Assembly: GCA_916610825.1 (NCBI GenBank)
Contig: OU744447.1
Location: 36,945,024-37,009,023 of the forward strand
From: Haliclystus octoradiatus
Taxonomy: Eukaryota > Cnidaria > Staurozoa > Stauromedusae > Haliclystidae
Direction of reading: 5' to 3'
Length of the DNA stretch: 64,000 nt
In this document: piece after piece, positions 63,788 through 64,000 of the stretch
How the letters are laid out: every line of letters starts with the position of its first letter
How positions within the stretch are numbered: the stretch's first letter is position 1
The notes under the pieces: generated by a model
Told to the model about the DNA's origin: nothing
Database searches by the model: none
The model's input: the letters and a program-made list of their open reading frames with translations, nothing else
Position numbers and translations under genes: made by a program

Positions 63788-64000
63788 TTCTGCACTACTA
63801 GCTGACCTTAAAAGACATATTCTTGGAGCATTAGTCGATTCAATAGGCATCAACACCGATGTTCAGTGTCGCATATGAATCTACACAGGTTAAATCCCAT
63901 GACAGACATCTGCCTCTCTTCCAAAAATGTATTTTATCGTTTCTAAAAAAACGCCTTTTTAAACTAGCTTACTTTATTTGTAAATATATAACAAAAATTA

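Overview
This window is AT-rich animal (metazoan) nuclear DNA with split genes, canonical GT-AG introns and a heavy load of small repeats. The evidence is a RACK1 gene, an F-box/WD40 gene resembling FBXW9, a nicotinic-type Cys-loop receptor with the classic 45-bp and 110-bp exons, and a DOK/IRS-like PH+PTB adaptor. Short genes, 1-3 kb introns, tRNA-derived SINEs and L2/CR1-like LINEs suggest an invertebrate. I cannot name the species from sequence alone.

Layout. (1) 1-5963 and 51605-57651 are two arms of a large inverted duplication. Each arm carries the promoter and at least the first three exons of the same long coiled-coil gene, facing away from each other. The right copy is complete (51844-60090, five exons, predicted 1789 aa); the left copy runs off the window. 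(2) 6703-14167 (-): five-exon DOK-like adaptor, 917 aa predicted. (3) 14168-19682: gene-poor, with a giant (AAT)n tract of about 585 bp and a TIR element. (4) 19683-25454 (-): nicotinic receptor subunit with unusual pore residues; its introns hold several MITEs and SINEs, including a SINE nested in a MITE. (5) 25.5-33.5 kb: no confident gene; SINE, LINE fragment and MITEs. (6) 33581-37788: about 56 tandem copies of a 75-bp satellite. I can trace its unit to an internal 74-75-bp duplication in a dispersed element present elsewhere in the window. (7) 38388-45367 (-): FBXW9-like gene whose single visible intron contains a nearly full-length L2/CR1-like LINE. (8) 45983-49996 (+): RACK1, head-to-head with the F-box gene about 0.6 kb away. 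(9) 50.0-51.6 kb: TIR element and flank. (10) 60.1-64 kb: no confident gene, several small repeats.

The genes are not a pathway cluster. The most interesting signals are the origin of the 75-bp satellite from a dispersed element, the large inverted gene duplication with both reading frames kept, the receptor pore with Asp at 6' and no acidic rings, the 2A-like motif at the LINE ORF2 N-terminus, and a family of near-perfect palindromic mini-elements beginning TAGCCTGC. Gene structures were assembled by hand from splice-site and phase agreement, without transcripts or database searches.
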